Assembly (NCBI RefSeq): GCF_041429795.1
Contig: NZ_CP163424.1
Span: 496,001 to 560,000 of the forward strand
Direction: 5' to 3'
From: Algimonas porphyrae
GTDB taxonomy: Bacteria; Pseudomonadota; Alphaproteobacteria; Caulobacterales; Maricaulaceae
Length of the DNA: 64,000 nt
Shown: one piece after another, positions 62,916 to 64,000 of the stretch
Layout: each line of letters opens with the position of its first letter
How positions within the stretch are numbered: position 1 is the stretch's first letter
The notes under the pieces: model-generated
Seen by the model: the letters and a program-made list of their open reading frames with translations, nothing else
Database searches by the model: none
Told to the model about the DNA's origin: nothing
Translations under genes and position numbers: made by a program

Positions 62916-64000
62916 ATGACGACAGCTATCAGCCCATTTGCGCCAGAGTATTTTCCGACGCTGCCGCCGCTCGACGGTTTCACCATGGCGACGGCAGAGG
63001 CCGGGGTGAAATATCGGGGCCGGACCGACCTCTGGGTGTTACGCTGTGATCCGGGCACATCTGTGGCAGGCGTCTTCACACAAAATCGCTGCCCCGGTGC
63101 GCCCGTGGACTGGTCGCGCAAGGCCTTGTCGGCCCGCCCGGACGGCCCGCGTCTGGTGGTTGTCAATAGCGGGACGGCCAATGTCTTTTCCGGTCAGGCC
63201 GGACGGGACGCCGTCAAGCTGACGGCGCAAGGTGCGGTGGAGGTGTTCGGCGGTCATGCGGACGCGGTCCAGATCGCCAGCACGGGCGTCATTGGCGTCG
63301 CGCTGGACGCCAGCAAGGTCGTGGCGCAATTTCCGGACATGGCCAGCCGGATGCGCAGCGATGGCTGGGACGCGGCGGCCCGCGCCATCATGACGACGGA
63401 TACCTATCCCAAAGGGGCGAGCGCGACGGCGATGATCCACGGGACCCGGGTTACGATCAACGGCATCGCCAAGGGGTCGGGCATGATCGCGCCTGACATG
63501 GCGACGATGCTGGCTTATATAGCGACGGATGCACGCCTCGATCAGGCAAGCCTGCAGGCTCTGTTGACGGATCTGACAGGGCCGACCTTCAATTCGATCA
63601 CCGTCGATAGCGACACGTCGACGTCCGACACACTCTTGCTACTGGCCAGCGGGGCAGCCGATCACCCTGAAGTGACGGGAAGCGATGATCCCGCACTGGC
63701 GGATTTCCGACAGGCTCTGCGCCGTGTAATGTTCGATCTGTCGCAGCAGATCGTGCGCGACGGCGAAGGCATCAGCAAGCTGATCGAGGTCGTCGTCACG
63801 GGCGCGGTCAGCAATGCCAGCGCCGACGCGGTTGCCCGGTCCATCGCCAATTCGCCTCTGGTCAAGACGGCCGTCGCCGGAGAAGATGCGAATTGGGGCC
63901 GGATCATCATGGCGGTCGGTAAGGCTGGCGAACCGGCCGAGCGGGACCGGCTCAGCATTCATATCGGTCCGCACTGCCTGGCCACGAATGGCCAGCCTGA
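62916..64000 (+). CDS. argJ: Bifunctional glutamate N-acetyltransferase/ornithine acetyltransferase, cut by window end
   Basis: Translation from ATG 62916 reads on to the last base without a stop (at least 361 residues). It catalyses the acetyl transfer of the cyclic arginine pathway, with autocleavage before a Thr. Motifs: SVAGVFTQNRCPGAPVDW, RLVVVNSGTANVFSGQAG, the oxyanion block IASTGVIGVALDA, the self-cleavage region IMTTDTYPKGAS, GIAKGSGMIAPDMATMLAYIATDA, SITVDSDTSTSDTLLLLASG and GEDANWGRI. Only the C-terminal part is missing. Gap to the parvulin gene is 37 bases. Confidence 0.95.
   Translation, partial: MTTAISPFAPEYFPTLPPLDGFTMATAEAGVKYRGRTDLWVLRCDPGTSVAGVFTQNRCPGAPVDWSRKALSARPDGPRLVVVNSGTANVFSGQAGRDAVKLTAQGAVEVFGGHADAVQIASTGVIGVALDASKVVAQFPDMASRMRSDGWDAAARAIMTTDTYPKGASATAMIHGTRVTINGIAKGSGMIAPDMATMLAYIATDARLDQASLQALLTDLTGPTFNSITVDSDTSTSDTLLLLASGAADHPEVTGSDDPALADFRQALRRVMFDLSQQIVRDGEGISKLIEVVVTGAVSNASADAVARSIANSPLVKTAVAGEDANWGRIIMAVGKAGEPAERDRLSIHIGPHCLATNGQP

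Noticed and set aside
1-64000. CRISPR array, tRNA, rRNA, insertion sequence or prophage
   Set aside because: Looked for regular spaced repeats, tRNA-like cloverleaf ends and transposase or phage motifs; none was found by eye.

Overview
The window is a contiguous piece of a GC-rich (about 60%) alphaproteobacterial chromosome and is mostly core genome. The gene families point to a marine, stalked/dimorphic-type lineage close to Hyphomonadaceae, Maricaulales or Caulobacterales. The indicators are a beta-helix/diheme-cytochrome pair of the HNE_0200 type (first named from Hyphomonas), an aroK-aroB-CorC operon, an orphan CobS next to a J-domain protein, many small lipoproteins and a TorF-type porin. 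This placement is inference from gene content; no rRNA or tRNA gene was seen. No insertion sequence, prophage, integron or CRISPR array was seen.

Layout. Bases 1-5,050: a pyridoxal kinase cut by the left edge, then three tandem paralogous genes for envelope proteins that combine a lipobox with a predicted outer-membrane beta-barrel. The third is preceded by a near-perfect sigma-54 promoter and followed by a strong terminator. 5,100-13,550: a DUF885 peptidase, pterin dehydratase, a VanZ-like protein, a secreted repeat protein, an AGCS amino-acid:Na+ symporter, an S41 peptidase and an aromatic aminotransferase. 13,550-19,500: mtgA, divergent (with overlapping start codons) from the beta-helix lipoprotein/diheme cytochrome pair, then xth, lolA and dapB. 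19,500-23,600: flavin reductase, nth, a DsrE-like protein and miaB in a row, then a GlsB-type stress protein. 23,600-26,300: a beta-propeller lipoprotein and an AbgT transporter.

26,400-30,050 is the most system-like block: a DUF3034 envelope protein, a periplasmic truncated haemoglobin, a membrane histidine kinase and a periplasmic cupredoxin, mostly linked by overlapping stop/start codons. It looks like a haem/copper-linked sensory unit. 30,100-36,850: hydrolase, MscS channel, a lipoprotein of the agmatine deiminase family, PhoH, a YmdB-like phosphodiesterase and a secreted protein. 36,900-38,800: a compact minus-strand operon of a 35-residue membrane peptide, a DM13 protein, a TetR regulator and a DoxX-like protein. 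39,000-46,450: yebC, a MATE pump, a CpcT/CpeT-like lipoprotein, pyrophosphatase, LysE, ExoD, DUF2269 and an SDR-DoxX fusion.

46,450-64,000: cobS with a J-domain protein, bolA, a membrane-tethered HTH protein, the tightly overlapping operon aroK-aroB-corC-ytcJ, a small membrane protein coupled to a secreted helical protein, xerD, a short unknown gene, accA, a TorF porin, secA, a parvulin-type lipoprotein and the start of argJ (cut by the right edge).

Genes are tightly packed. Several convergent pairs share a four-base CTAA/CTAG overlap of their stop codons, and many co-oriented genes overlap by ATGA or GTGA. Function assignments rest on motifs read from the translated sequence and were not checked by database search.
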